This document shows positions 7,792 through 14,349 of a DNA stretch of 41,202 bases, one piece after another. A model generated the notes under the pieces. The model was not told the DNA's origin. It made no database searches and saw nothing but the letters and a program-made list of their open reading frames with translations. A program made the position numbers and the translations under genes. Positions within the stretch are counted from its first letter, which is position 1, and each line of letters starts with the position of its first letter. The DNA is from Candidatus Woesearchaeota archaeon (GTDB lineage: Archaea; Nanobdellota; Nanobdellia; SCGC-AAA011-G17; PNOQ01), in the NCBI GenBank assembly GCA_018302135.1, contig JAGWAE010000003.1:1-41202 (forward strand), written 5' to 3'.

Positions 7792-8043
7792 TTATAATCT
7801 TGTTAATCTATCAGTTAATTTGTCAATTAAACTATAAATCATTCCACCACAATAACCCACTCCTGCACCAGTAAGTGCGCCATTTCCAACCCCATCTAAA
7901 CGATAGGATTGAAGAAATGATGAAATTCCATTATTATCTTGGGTCGAAAGAGTATAAATCAATCCAGCTCCGCTACCCAATAACAAACCGGCTTTTGCAA
8001 ATCGCTCTTTTATTACCGTTTCTTCCAAATTTGTCTTGAACAT
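7792..8043 (-). CDS. Small glycine-rich membrane protein, 83 aa
   Basis: The product has two weakly hydrophobic glycine-rich segments, AKAGLLLGSGAGLIYTL (about 16-32) and GNGALTGAGVGYCGGMIYSL (about 53-72), separated by a short polar loop. It probably forms a membrane hairpin of the kind seen in glycine-zipper proteins. No family is recognised. A TATA element CTTATAAAT (8075-8083 plus-strand reading) sits 32-40 bases before the start, so it is probably a single-gene transcript. It lies between the ribosomal pair and the large nucleotidyltransferase without an obvious tie to either. Confidence 0.6.
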   Translation of the reverse strand: MFKTNLEETVIKERFAKAGLLLGSGAGLIYTLSTQDNNGISSFLQSYRLDGVGNGALTGAGVGYCGGMIYSLIDKLTDRLTRL

Positions 8044-8114
8044 TTTTCTTCAAAAAAAACACAATAAATCAATACTTATAAATCTTCCTATCTTATAGCT
8101 GCCCATAATAAATA

Positions 8115-9857
8115 TTAGAAAATAATTTCTATTTCTTTTCCAACTATTTTCTTCAAATCATCAAACAAACTTTCTTTAACAGACAATACTTTAGGAATTT
8201 CAGTATCAATTAGATATTTATCCATTTCGATTATATCACTCTTTTTAACATCCTTTAACCTACCATTAACTATTGTTGCTTTTTTAATATCTTTTTCTTT
8301 AGCAGCAACATTTTCAACAATAAACGCAACACCATTTAGTAACAATATTTCACCCATTTTATTACCATGTTTAAATCTAATTTTGGCTCTTTCAACACCC
8401 AAAAACTTTTTCCTTTGTATATGATCTTCTAATACTCTAACAAAAGTTCTTGCTTCTCTTTTAACCGCATCAGACTCCGCTTTAGTTAATTTTTTAGTTT
8501 TGAAATCATTATAAGATTTATTAAAAAACTTAAAATCATCAGCTAATTTTTCAGGTAATCCTTCTTTCAAACAAAACTTCCTGAATCCTACTTCTAAATT
8601 TGTTGGTTTAGCTTCTAAATTTGATATAGACTCAGCCACTAATTTATTCATTTCCTTATTAATTATTTCAAACGTTTCTTTCTCACGTTTTCTTTCTATT
8701 TGTTTAAACATAGTATTAATTCTTTTTAAAAATTCTTCACTATCTCCAATTAATTTATCAATCTCTGCACCAGTAATACTCTTTACCTTGCCATGCTCAA
8801 TATCTTTAAAGAATAACCTTATTCTTTCTAACATATCAACATATTTTTGTTCCAATATTTTTTCTTTTTTAACAAACACTTCTTGTAAAAGTTTTATAGT
8901 TTCTTGTGGTGTTGGGGGAGATAATCCATACAACATCAAAGCGGCTTGTGCAGGATTTAATACTGCATAATACAATTCTTGACCAACAATCATTAATAAT
9001 TTACCCTTAGCTGCATCTAATAATCTATCACCGGTTTCCATAAACATATCTATAGCTTCTGGGCTAGGTCTTATTCTACCCATTTTTAATAATAATCTCC
9101 AAGGACCAAAAACTCCCCTATCATATATTGGAACTCCATCTCTTAAGAAAGTAAATATAACGGGATGTGCATCCTTTACAGATTCCCAGAAATCAGTTAA
9201 AATATAAACTTGAATATGAAATTGTTTTTTAATTCCAGTTATCGCTTCAGCTTCAAAACCCATACTTAATATTAAACCACGTAATTTATCTCTTAACTCA
9301 GCTCTTGACATTCTTTTTACGTCAGTATCATCAACTATAACATAAACATCAATATCATTAGATTTTTCACCTCTAAACAAAGAACCTGCGGCAACATAAC
9401 TAACAATATATTTTTCAAATTTTTTTATTGTCATTGATTTATGTACCTCTGATATCTTTAAAGCACCTAAAAAATCCATAGGATCATACAAAATTACAGA
9501 CACAGCAACCAACTGTAAAATTTCATATTTTCCATCAAAAAATGATTCTTTTATTTCATTCACAGTCATTATTTCTAACCATAATTTTTCATCTACTAAT
9601 TTGGCAAGTTTTATCAATTCAGGACTTATTTTATCTTTCAACCTAAAATCAGGTGTATGTTCAGATTTAGAATCATCTAAAACAACTAAAACATTAATCT
9701 TATCCTTTTCTTCTTTCTTTGGAGGCAACAACGCTAAACCTAAAGTTTCTTTCTTATAATTTTTTAATATCTTTTTTTGCAAAATATCTAATTTTTCTTT
9801 AATTTCTTTCTGTTTTTTTTCTAAAGATTTAATTTGTTCCGGAGTTAACTCTTCCAT
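8115..9857 (-). CDS. Large nucleotidyltransferase with a degenerate first and an intact second NT domain
   Basis: The 580-aa protein starts with a coiled-coil-like helix (1-40). Residues about 45-140 resemble a nucleotidyltransferase domain that has lost its active site: the strand KINVLVVLDD aligns with DIDVYVIVDD of the next domain, with K53 and N55 where Asp is needed, and no GS motif. Residues about 150-260 form an intact domain with G158-S159 and D168/D170. A helical domain (260-380) with GRIRPSPEA and DIEHGKVKS is shared with the 300-aa protein at 1422-2324. Residues 390-580 are unrecognised, part helical then strand-rich. Substrate is unknown. A TATA element is at 9881-9889. Confidence 0.8.
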   Translation of the reverse strand: MEELTPEQIKSLEKKQKEIKEKLDILQKKILKNYKKETLGLALLPPKKEEKDKINVLVVLDDSKSEHTPDFRLKDKISPELIKLAKLVDEKLWLEIMTVNEIKESFFDGKYEILQLVAVSVILYDPMDFLGALKISEVHKSMTIKKFEKYIVSYVAAGSLFRGEKSNDIDVYVIVDDTDVKRMSRAELRDKLRGLILSMGFEAEAITGIKKQFHIQVYILTDFWESVKDAHPVIFTFLRDGVPIYDRGVFGPWRLLLKMGRIRPSPEAIDMFMETGDRLLDAAKGKLLMIVGQELYYAVLNPAQAALMLYGLSPPTPQETIKLLQEVFVKKEKILEQKYVDMLERIRLFFKDIEHGKVKSITGAEIDKLIGDSEEFLKRINTMFKQIERKREKETFEIINKEMNKLVAESISNLEAKPTNLEVGFRKFCLKEGLPEKLADDFKFFNKSYNDFKTKKLTKAESDAVKREARTFVRVLEDHIQRKKFLGVERAKIRFKHGNKMGEILLLNGVAFIVENVAAKEKDIKKATIVNGRLKDVKKSDIIEMDKYLIDTEIPKVLSVKESLFDDLKKIVGKEIEIIF

Positions 9858-9880
9858 ATATATAAAGCTCTAATTAATAT

Positions 9881-9889
9881 CTTATAAAT
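9881..9889 (-). promoter_or_regulatory. TATA box of the 580-aa nucleotidyltransferase gene
   Basis: The plus strand reads CTTATAAAT; on the minus strand this gives AACATTTATAAG, 24-32 bases before the ATG at 9857. Confidence 0.5.
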
Positions 9890-9893
9890 GTTT

Positions 9894-9916
9894 CGGAAAA
9901 AATAAAAAAATAAAAA
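9894..9916 (-). terminator. Poly-T terminator after the lipoprotein gene
   Basis: Directly after the stop of the small lipoprotein gene, the minus strand carries T-runs of five, seven and six bases separated by single A residues. Archaeal RNA polymerase terminates at such U-rich tracts without needing a hairpin, and none is evident. The next promoter follows at once. Confidence 0.5.
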
Positions 9917-10129
9917 TTAAAAGTCTAATTCATTCAAATCAATGTCATCTATTCCATTCATATCTTGATCTAATTGATCAAAATCAGTGATATCATCAGT
10001 CACTTGTTGAGTTTGTTGGTTAACATCTATGTTTTGTTCATTATCTGAAATATCACTAGTTTTAGCACAACCATATACAAACAGAGTTAGTATTAAGAAT
10101 AAAACCATTAAACTAATCTTCAGTTTCAT
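9917..10129 (-). CDS. Small acidic lipoprotein-like protein
   Basis: From the ATG at 10129 (an in-frame ATG exists as far up as 10153) the product has a basic start, a hydrophobic segment and VYGC-AK, a good lipobox, so a lipid-anchored secreted protein is likely. The mature part is short, acidic and Gln/Asn/Asp-rich and ends DDIDLNELDF. It overlaps the end of the 10113-11111 gene and is its likely operon partner. The later start is chosen because it gives the shortest leader and a compact signal peptide; the Shine-Dalgarno context is weak for all candidates. No enzyme motif is present. Confidence 0.6.
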   Translation of the reverse strand: MKLKISLMVLFLILTLFVYGCAKTSDISDNEQNIDVNQQTQQVTDDITDFDQLDQDMNGIDDIDLNELDF

Positions 10130-11111
10130 TTTCTTCACTCTCATTTTCATCATCTGTTTCGTTTTCTTCGTTTAAATCATTTTCGGTTTCATTCTCATCA
10201 TCAGAATCATCTTCACTTTCATTTTCGTCATCAGTTTCGTTTTCTTCATCTTCGTCATCATCGATTATAGCAACATTTGTAAATTCCCTATAATCTTTAA
10301 CTAACTCTTTTAAAATCTGATGTGCTTCTTTTAAGTATTCTCTTGATTTCTGTAAGTATTCTTTAGTTTGTTCAAACAAAGATGTTGCACTTTCACTATC
10401 ATTCTCTATCTGTTCATAAACATCTTTAGCTAATTCATACTGTTCTTTTGCTAGTGTTATTTTTTCATCATAGTCATCTAGAATACCCTGCATTTCCTGA
10501 ACTTCACTATCATTTTGACTTAGATTATCTAACTTGGCATGCATCTCAACAGATAACTCTTCACTAGATTCTATTATTAAACCAATTCTTTGAGTCAATA
10601 ATTCACCCGAAATTCTTTTAACACTAGGTACAAATCCGTTCCATGATTCTTTGATATCCTTAGATATAGCTCTCAATTCTTCAATTGTAGCCGCGCTATC
10701 AATCTCATTTCTGAATTCGTTTAACTCGGCTCTTTTATTTTCTATATCTTCCAAAATCTGAGCTCTTCTTTCCTCAGTGATATTTATTTTTTCAGCCCAA
10801 GCAGTTAGAATATCTAAGTGAGAATCCATTCTATCTAAAGTTCTAGATAAAAAGATATCTATTCTTTCTATAGCTTTTGATTTATCAACATCACTTATAT
10901 CATTAATTCTTTTTACTTTTTCTTTAGCCCACTGGTAATCTTCTTTTACTTCATTCCATCTTTCAAGATTAGTTTGATATCTTTCAGTAGCCTGTTTGTA
11001 ATCCTCTATAACTTTTTCTTCCCATTCTCCTCTTTCACCTTGTCTAGCATCAATAGGAGCAACACTAAACAATAACAAACTTAATATTAACAATGCAAAT
11101 ATTTTTTTCAT
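10113..11111 (-). CDS. Secreted coiled-coil protein with acidic repeat tail
   Basis: The start at 11111 is chosen because GGAGGT lies 8 bases upstream and MKKIFALLILSLLLFSVAP then forms a clean signal peptide; a longer reading to 11144 would spoil it. The mature protein is nearly all charged heptad-like helices (about 25-285), with pairs such as YKQATERYQTNLERW, indicating an extended coiled coil. The last about 50 residues are repeats of acidic ENETDDENES units with no hydrophobic residue. No family recognised. Probable roles are surface spacer or cation-binding tail. It overlaps the small lipoprotein gene downstream, which shares acidic character. Confidence 0.7.
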   Translation of the reverse strand: MKKIFALLILSLLLFSVAPIDARQGERGEWEEKVIEDYKQATERYQTNLERWNEVKEDYQWAKEKVKRINDISDVDKSKAIERIDIFLSRTLDRMDSHLDILTAWAEKINITEERRAQILEDIENKRAELNEFRNEIDSAATIEELRAISKDIKESWNGFVPSVKRISGELLTQRIGLIIESSEELSVEMHAKLDNLSQNDSEVQEMQGILDDYDEKITLAKEQYELAKDVYEQIENDSESATSLFEQTKEYLQKSREYLKEAHQILKELVKDYREFTNVAIIDDDEDEENETDDENESEDDSDDENETENDLNEENETDDENESEENETED

Positions 11112-11146
11112 TTTGCAAACCTCCATATAAAACAATAAGTTCATTT

Positions 11147-11156
11147 ATTTATAAAG
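11147..11156 (-). promoter_or_regulatory. TATA box of the coiled-coil protein gene
   Basis: Minus-strand ATCTTTATAAAT lies about 36-45 bases before the ATG at 11111; the roughly 15-base leader left over carries the GGAGGT Shine-Dalgarno site. Confidence 0.5.
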
Positions 11157-11236
11157 ATACTTTCTAAAAATGCTTTAATAAGCTTTAGAAAGCTTTAATT
11201 GGAAATGTTTTTAAACTAAAAACCAAAAAAATAATT

Positions 11237-11884
11237 ATGAAAAAATTAATTTTAATAGTAATCTTGCTAGTTTGTGCAGACTTAGTAGAATCGGCAACAT
11301 TGCAAGGTAATATTTATGATTTTGAATTAAACAAAGCAAAAAATGTTATGATTACAGTAGATTCAATACCAAAACAAACAATAATTTCCACAGATTCATT
11401 TTATTCACTAGAACTAAATCCAGGAAATTACAAACTAACTGCACAACAATTAGTACAAAATATAACAATTGCTTCCACAACAGAAGAAATAAACATAAAA
11501 GATAATGGGATTTACAAATTAGATTTGATATTATTCCCAGAACTAGAAGATCCACCAGAAGACATTGATCTAAACGAACTAGATGAAAATAACCCAGATT
11601 ATGTTTTAATCTTTTCAATTTTAGCAATTTTGCTAATTATTACATTTGTTATAATCAAAAAAAAGAAAAAGGATGTTAAACAAATAGACATAGAAAAAAA
11701 CGAAACAGACATAGTTTTAGATTTCATAAAGAAAAATGATGGAAGAACAACTCAAAAAGATATAAGAAAATCATTAATGATGTCAGAAGCAAAGTTAAGT
11801 TTAATAATAACAGAACTAGAGCATAAAGAATTAGTTAAGAAAATTAAAAAAGGAAGAGGAAATATTATAATTTTGAACAAATAA
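11237..11884 (+). CDS. Membrane-anchored winged-helix protein with secreted beta domain
   Basis: A signal peptide (1-19) is followed by a carboxypeptidase-regulatory-like beta-sandwich (about 20-85, ATLQGNIYDFELNKAKNV then a YSLELNPGNYKLTA strand pair). An acidic linker contains EDIDLNELD. One membrane segment (about 125-142) is followed by a KKKKK stop-transfer stretch. The C-terminus (about 155-215) is a winged helix: GRTTQKDIRKSLMMSEAKLSLIITELE then KIKKGRGNIIIL. This layout, outside sensor, one TM, inside DNA-binding wing, is known among archaeal membrane-bound transcription factors. Target genes are unknown. A weak TATA, TTTTTAAAC, lies about 22-30 bases upstream. Confidence 0.8.
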   Translation: MKKLILIVILLVCADLVESATLQGNIYDFELNKAKNVMITVDSIPKQTIISTDSFYSLELNPGNYKLTAQQLVQNITIASTTEEINIKDNGIYKLDLILFPELEDPPEDIDLNELDENNPDYVLIFSILAILLIITFVIIKKKKKDVKQIDIEKNETDIVLDFIKKNDGRTTQKDIRKSLMMSEAKLSLIITELEHKELVKKIKKGRGNIIILNK

Positions 11885-11885
11885 A

Positions 11886-12026
11886 TTAATTTTTCTTTGA
11901 AGAATATTTTTTAAGTTTTTCGTATAAACCTTTCTTATTTTCTAAATTTTTAGATGAGTTATTTCTATGATCAATGTTAGGTTCTTCTTTAAATTCAGTA
12001 TTTTCTAACTTGTTTAAAAGCCCCAT
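11886..12026 (-). CDS. 46-aa basic protein, downstream partner of the 12026-12490 gene
   Basis: A minus-strand frame begins at an ATG that overlaps the stop of the upstream gene by one base (TAATG at 12024-12028) and ends at TAA 11886. The product is hydrophilic and Lys/Asn-rich, MGLLNKLENTEFKEEPNID at the start and a KKGLYEKLKKYS helix at the end. No family is recognised. Coupling to the membrane protein gene and lack of stops support a real small gene. It converges with the winged-helix gene, one base between stops. Confidence 0.5.
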   Translation of the reverse strand: MGLLNKLENTEFKEEPNIDHRNNSSKNLENKKGLYEKLKKYSSKKN

Positions 12027-12490
12027 TATTTAACTCCATATTCATTGAGAACTTGTTTATACAAATTAGCATCCTTAGTCTTAGCAAACTTTTTTATTTC
12101 CTTACTGGGCAATTTTCCTAATAATGAGTCTATAATTTTTAAAGTTCTTTTTATATCTCTGTCAGATATATCTTTTTCTTTTGTTCTCACTTTTATATAA
12201 TGGAATTTTTTATATTTAGGATTAGTTGCAATCAAAAATGCAATCAAAACAACTAAAACAATTATTAAAGTAATAAAAACAACATATTGCTCAAAACTAG
12301 TTTGACTTAAAAAGCTAGGAGATAAATTTATGCTAACATCATTTAATGAGCTAACTTTAAAATATGTCCCAGCTACTTCCACAGCAATTACAATAACAAT
12401 AAGTATGATTATTAGAATCAAAATTTTTTTCAAAGGATTAGTCGACTTATCTTCATTTAGCTTATTTCTCTTATTTTTGTTCTTTTTCAT
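12026..12490 (-). CDS. Two-helix membrane protein, 154 aa
   Basis: A Lys/Asn-rich cytoplasmic start (1-22) is followed by a long hydrophobic helix ILILIIILIVIVIAVEVAG (about 23-42), an outer loop, and a second helix (about 69-88). A basic, mostly helical cytoplasmic C-terminal domain has SDRDIKRTLKIIDSLLGKLP. No family recognised. The C-terminal helices could bind a soluble partner. A TATA element TATATAAAC read in the plus sense lies at 12522-12530, about 32-40 bases before the ATG. A small basic protein gene follows with overlapping stop and start. Confidence 0.65.
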   Translation of the reverse strand: MKKNKNKRNKLNEDKSTNPLKKILILIIILIVIVIAVEVAGTYFKVSSLNDVSINLSPSFLSQTSFEQYVVFITLIIVLVVLIAFLIATNPKYKKFHYIKVRTKEKDISDRDIKRTLKIIDSLLGKLPSKEIKKFAKTKDANLYKQVLNEYGVK

Positions 12491-12571
12491 TCTTTTATAA
12501 ACTAAATACTCAAAAATTTAATATATAAACTTTTTGGTAAATTGTATGTTTAAACTTTTAAAATAGAAACC

Positions 12572-12582
12572 TTTTTAAAAAA
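12572..12582 (+). promoter_or_regulatory. TATA box of the tRNA-Val gene
   Basis: CTTTTTAAAAAAAG, about 23-33 bases before the tRNA 5' end, is suitably placed for TBP-directed transcription. Confidence 0.45.
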
Positions 12583-12604
12583 AGTTAAGACTATAAAATA
12601 ATGT

Positions 12605-12676
12605 GAGCCTATGGCGCAGCGGTAGCGCAACACGTTTACACCGTGTAGGTCGCCGGTTCGAATCCGGCTGGGCTCA
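12605..12676 (+). tRNA. tRNA-Val (anticodon UAC)
   Basis: The 72-base gene folds as a full cloverleaf. The acceptor arm GAGCCTA pairs with TGGGCTC including one G-U pair. The D stem is GCGC/GCGC with loop AGCGGTA, the anticodon stem ACACG/CGTGT with loop TTTACAC (anticodon TAC for valine), the variable loop AGGTC, and the T stem GCCGG/CCGGC with loop TTCGAAT. The discriminator is A at 12676. CCA is not encoded and would be added afterwards. No intron is seen. The last three bases overlap, on the other strand, the stop codon of the E1-like gene. Confidence 0.96.
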
Positions 12677-13363
12677 TCCACAAACTTCACAATTCTTCTT
12701 TTTACTAACTTTAACTCTTTCAAAACTATTGCTTCCTAAATCAAACCTAAGTAAATCTTTCTCATACTTTTTCCCAGTCAACAATTTTATAGCTTCATTA
12801 ACTTGAACACTAGAAACTAAACTAGTAATAGTATTCAAAATTCCAACTGAAGCACACTTTTCAAAAGTCTTTCTATATCCAAAAACACAATTAAAACAAA
12901 TATCTTTTACAACTAAAATATTACCTTTGTCTCTAATAGCACTAGCATAAATCCAAGGTATTTTATGCAAAACACAATATTCATTAATCAAAAATCTAGC
13001 TTCAAAGTTATCAGTACAGTCTAGAACTAAATCAGAATCCAAAATAGACAAATTATCTTTATTTAACATATTAAAAACAACATTTATCTTAACCTTAGAA
13101 TTTATCTCAGTTAATTTTTTCTTAGCCACTTTAACTTTGTATTCTCCAACATCTTTTTCATTATATAAGTGCTGTCTTTGTAAGTTTTCAATTTCAATCT
13201 TATCATTATCAACTAAAATAATTTCACCAATTCCAGCTCTAACTAGTAATTCAGAAGTTAAACCTCCCAAAGCACCAAGACCAATAACAACAACTTTAGA
13301 TTTTCCTAACTTTTTCTGTTCTTTTTTACCAATAAAAATTTCCTGCCTTACATATCTATTCAT
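12674..13363 (-). CDS. E1-like ubiquitin-like-protein activating enzyme (ThiF/MoeB/UbaA type)
   Basis: Adenylates and activates a diglycine-ending sulfur carrier or protein modifier. The 229 aa match the MoeB/ThiF core: Rossmann motif GLGALGG (28-34), D52-N53 and the Arg finger in NLQRQ (R63), the nucleotide-binding D117 in DCTDNFEARF, and a likely catalytic Cys C170 in KCASVGIL, placed as in MoeB. Zn-binding pairs are C156/C159 and C225/C228. The probable partner is the 65-aa protein at 14152-14349. The gene shares an AT-rich upstream region (13364-13413) with the divergent 13414 gene. The stop TGA overlaps the tRNA-Val 3' end on the other strand. Confidence 0.93.
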   Translation of the reverse strand: MNRYVRQEIFIGKKEQKKLGKSKVVVIGLGALGGLTSELLVRAGIGEIILVDNDKIEIENLQRQHLYNEKDVGEYKVKVAKKKLTEINSKVKINVVFNMLNKDNLSILDSDLVLDCTDNFEARFLINEYCVLHKIPWIYASAIRDKGNILVVKDICFNCVFGYRKTFEKCASVGILNTITSLVSSVQVNEAIKLLTGKKYEKDLLRFDLGSNSFERVKVSKKKNCEVCG

Positions 13364-13381
13364 ATTATTTATTAAATCAAA

Positions 13382-13394
13382 ATATTTAAAAACG
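13382..13394. promoter_or_regulatory. Shared divergent promoter between E1-like gene and the 13414 gene
   Basis: The plus-strand sequence ATATTTAAAAACG is TATA-like on both strands because its core TTTAAA is palindromic. It lies about 20-30 bases before both the minus-strand ATG at 13363 and the plus-strand ATG at 13414. One TBP site or two overlapping sites may serve both genes. Confidence 0.45.
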
Positions 13395-13413
13395 TTTCCA
13401 AGTTCTTACTAAA

Positions 13414-13812
13414 ATGCAAACTTTAGTCTGGTATGAATCAGAACGAGCGACAACAGTGTATACCCCATTTATAGAAACATTTAGCAAACGATTAAAGAAT
13501 AAAAAAAATACAAGTCTATCTGTTTTTACAAACTTAGAGGAATCTCTGAGTGCAATTACTCCACCATTAAATATGATGATAGCCAATCATCCAAGCCCAG
13601 AAGATATGGTTGGAATAGGAAAATATATAATAAACCACCCAGATACAAGAGTTATAATAACAAGAGCTGTAGACGCAAGTAAAACTAAAGAGATAGCAGA
13701 TTCGATATTGCCAAGAGAATTAACAAAATCATCAACTTATTCCCAGATAAGTTTTTTAAGTATATCCGTGTTTTATTATAGGTTAGATGATATAATTCCC
13801 GATCAATCATAG
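13414..13812 (+). CDS. Unassigned 132-aa protein
   Basis: No family recognised. The sequence has alternating predicted strands and helices (TLVWYESE, MMIANHPSPEDMVGIGKYI, TRVIITRAVDAS) that look like a small alpha/beta Rossmann-like domain, with some resemblance to receiver or toprim folds, but I see no diagnostic residues. It diverges from the E1-like gene and overlaps the end of the thioredoxin gene on the opposite strand by 10 bases. Being so placed within the sulfur-relay locus suggests but does not show involvement. Confidence 0.6.
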   Translation: MQTLVWYESERATTVYTPFIETFSKRLKNKKNTSLSVFTNLEESLSAITPPLNMMIANHPSPEDMVGIGKYIINHPDTRVIITRAVDASKTKEIADSILPRELTKSSTYSQISFLSISVFYYRLDDIIPDQS

Positions 13813-14150
13813 CCAGACATCCGTTTTAATTCATTTATCGATTTCACACCAGGATAATTTCCATCAGGGAAAACCCAAGTTGGATAAGCTTTAACCCCAT
13901 GATCCAAACACCATTGTTTATCTAATTCACAATCATGATAATCTACATATTGAAACGAATTGCCAAATAGTTTTTTCTGATCTTTACAATGTGGGCACCA
14001 TTCAGTTCCAGCCATAGAAATTCCTTGCTCACTTAAATATTTAGCAAAATTTTCCATATCCGGATCAACTTCACCACTACTTCTTAAAAAGTAAGCGAAG
14101 ATTAATACAACAACTAACAAACCAATAGTTAATTTTATCTTTTTTTTCAA
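13803..14150 (-). CDS. Membrane-anchored thioredoxin-fold protein
   Basis: Starts at TTG 14150, because GGAGGT stands 5 bases upstream and no ATG lies nearby in frame. An N-terminal membrane segment (about 7-22) is followed by a thioredoxin-like domain with active site W-C52-P-H-C55, a second Cys pair C74 and C81 and the cis-Pro region KAYPTWVF. Proteins like this occur in archaea fused or adjacent to vitamin K epoxide reductase-like membrane proteins, so extracytoplasmic disulfide exchange is likely. It is the last gene of an operon with NcsA and the ubiquitin-like protein, separated by a single base from the latter. Whether it supplies reducing power there is inference. Confidence 0.87.
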   Translation of the reverse strand: MKKKIKLTIGLLVVVLIFAYFLRSSGEVDPDMENFAKYLSEQGISMAGTEWCPHCKDQKKLFGNSFQYVDYHDCELDKQWCLDHGVKAYPTWVFPDGNYPGVKSINELKRMSGYD

Positions 14151-14151
14151 T

Positions 14152-14349
14152 TTAACCTCCAGAGATTACAGACAAAAACTTTATTTCATCCTTATCTTTC
14201 AATTTAACAGTCTCACTAACTAATTCATTATTTCTAACAATAATAAACTCCTCTAAATTTAAATTTAATTTTTTAGCTATACCTTTAATATTATCACTTT
14301 CTATTATTTTAGTTTCTTTAGTTTTATCAATAAATATTTTTATTTTCAT
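14152..14349 (-). CDS. Ubiquitin-like sulfur carrier/modifier (SAMP/MoaD/ThiS/TtuB type)
   Basis: The 65-aa protein starts MKIKIFIDKTKETKI, has the beta-grasp pattern of ThiS/MoaD and ends in SGG, the diglycine that an E1 adenylates and thiocarboxylates. LNLNLEEFIIVRNNEL and LKDKDEIKFLSVISGG match ThiS-type strand positions. The start overlaps the NcsA stop by 4 bases (ATGA). The Gly-Gly codons GGA GGT form a Shine-Dalgarno sequence for the TTG of the thioredoxin gene one base after the stop. It most probably supplies sulfur to NcsA and may also tag proteins. TtuB, SAMP and ThiS cannot be separated from sequence alone. Confidence 0.9.
   Translation of the reverse strand: MKIKIFIDKTKETKIIESDNIKGIAKKLNLNLEEFIIVRNNELVSETVKLKDKDEIKFLSVISGG

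Noticed and set aside
8788-8970. Plus-strand Cys/Ser-rich frame
   Set aside because: Antisense to the well-supported 580-aa nucleotidyltransferase coding region.
11352-11627. Minus-strand frame opposite the winged-helix gene
   Set aside because: A Leu-rich shadow of the plus-strand coding region.
12677-12680. Encoded CCA at the tRNA end
   Set aside because: The bases after the discriminator A are TCCA, so CCA is not directly attached to position 73.
12603-12806. Plus-strand frame starting in the tRNA
   Set aside because: It begins inside the tRNA-Val gene and continues antisense to the E1-like gene; the product is a translation of structural RNA.
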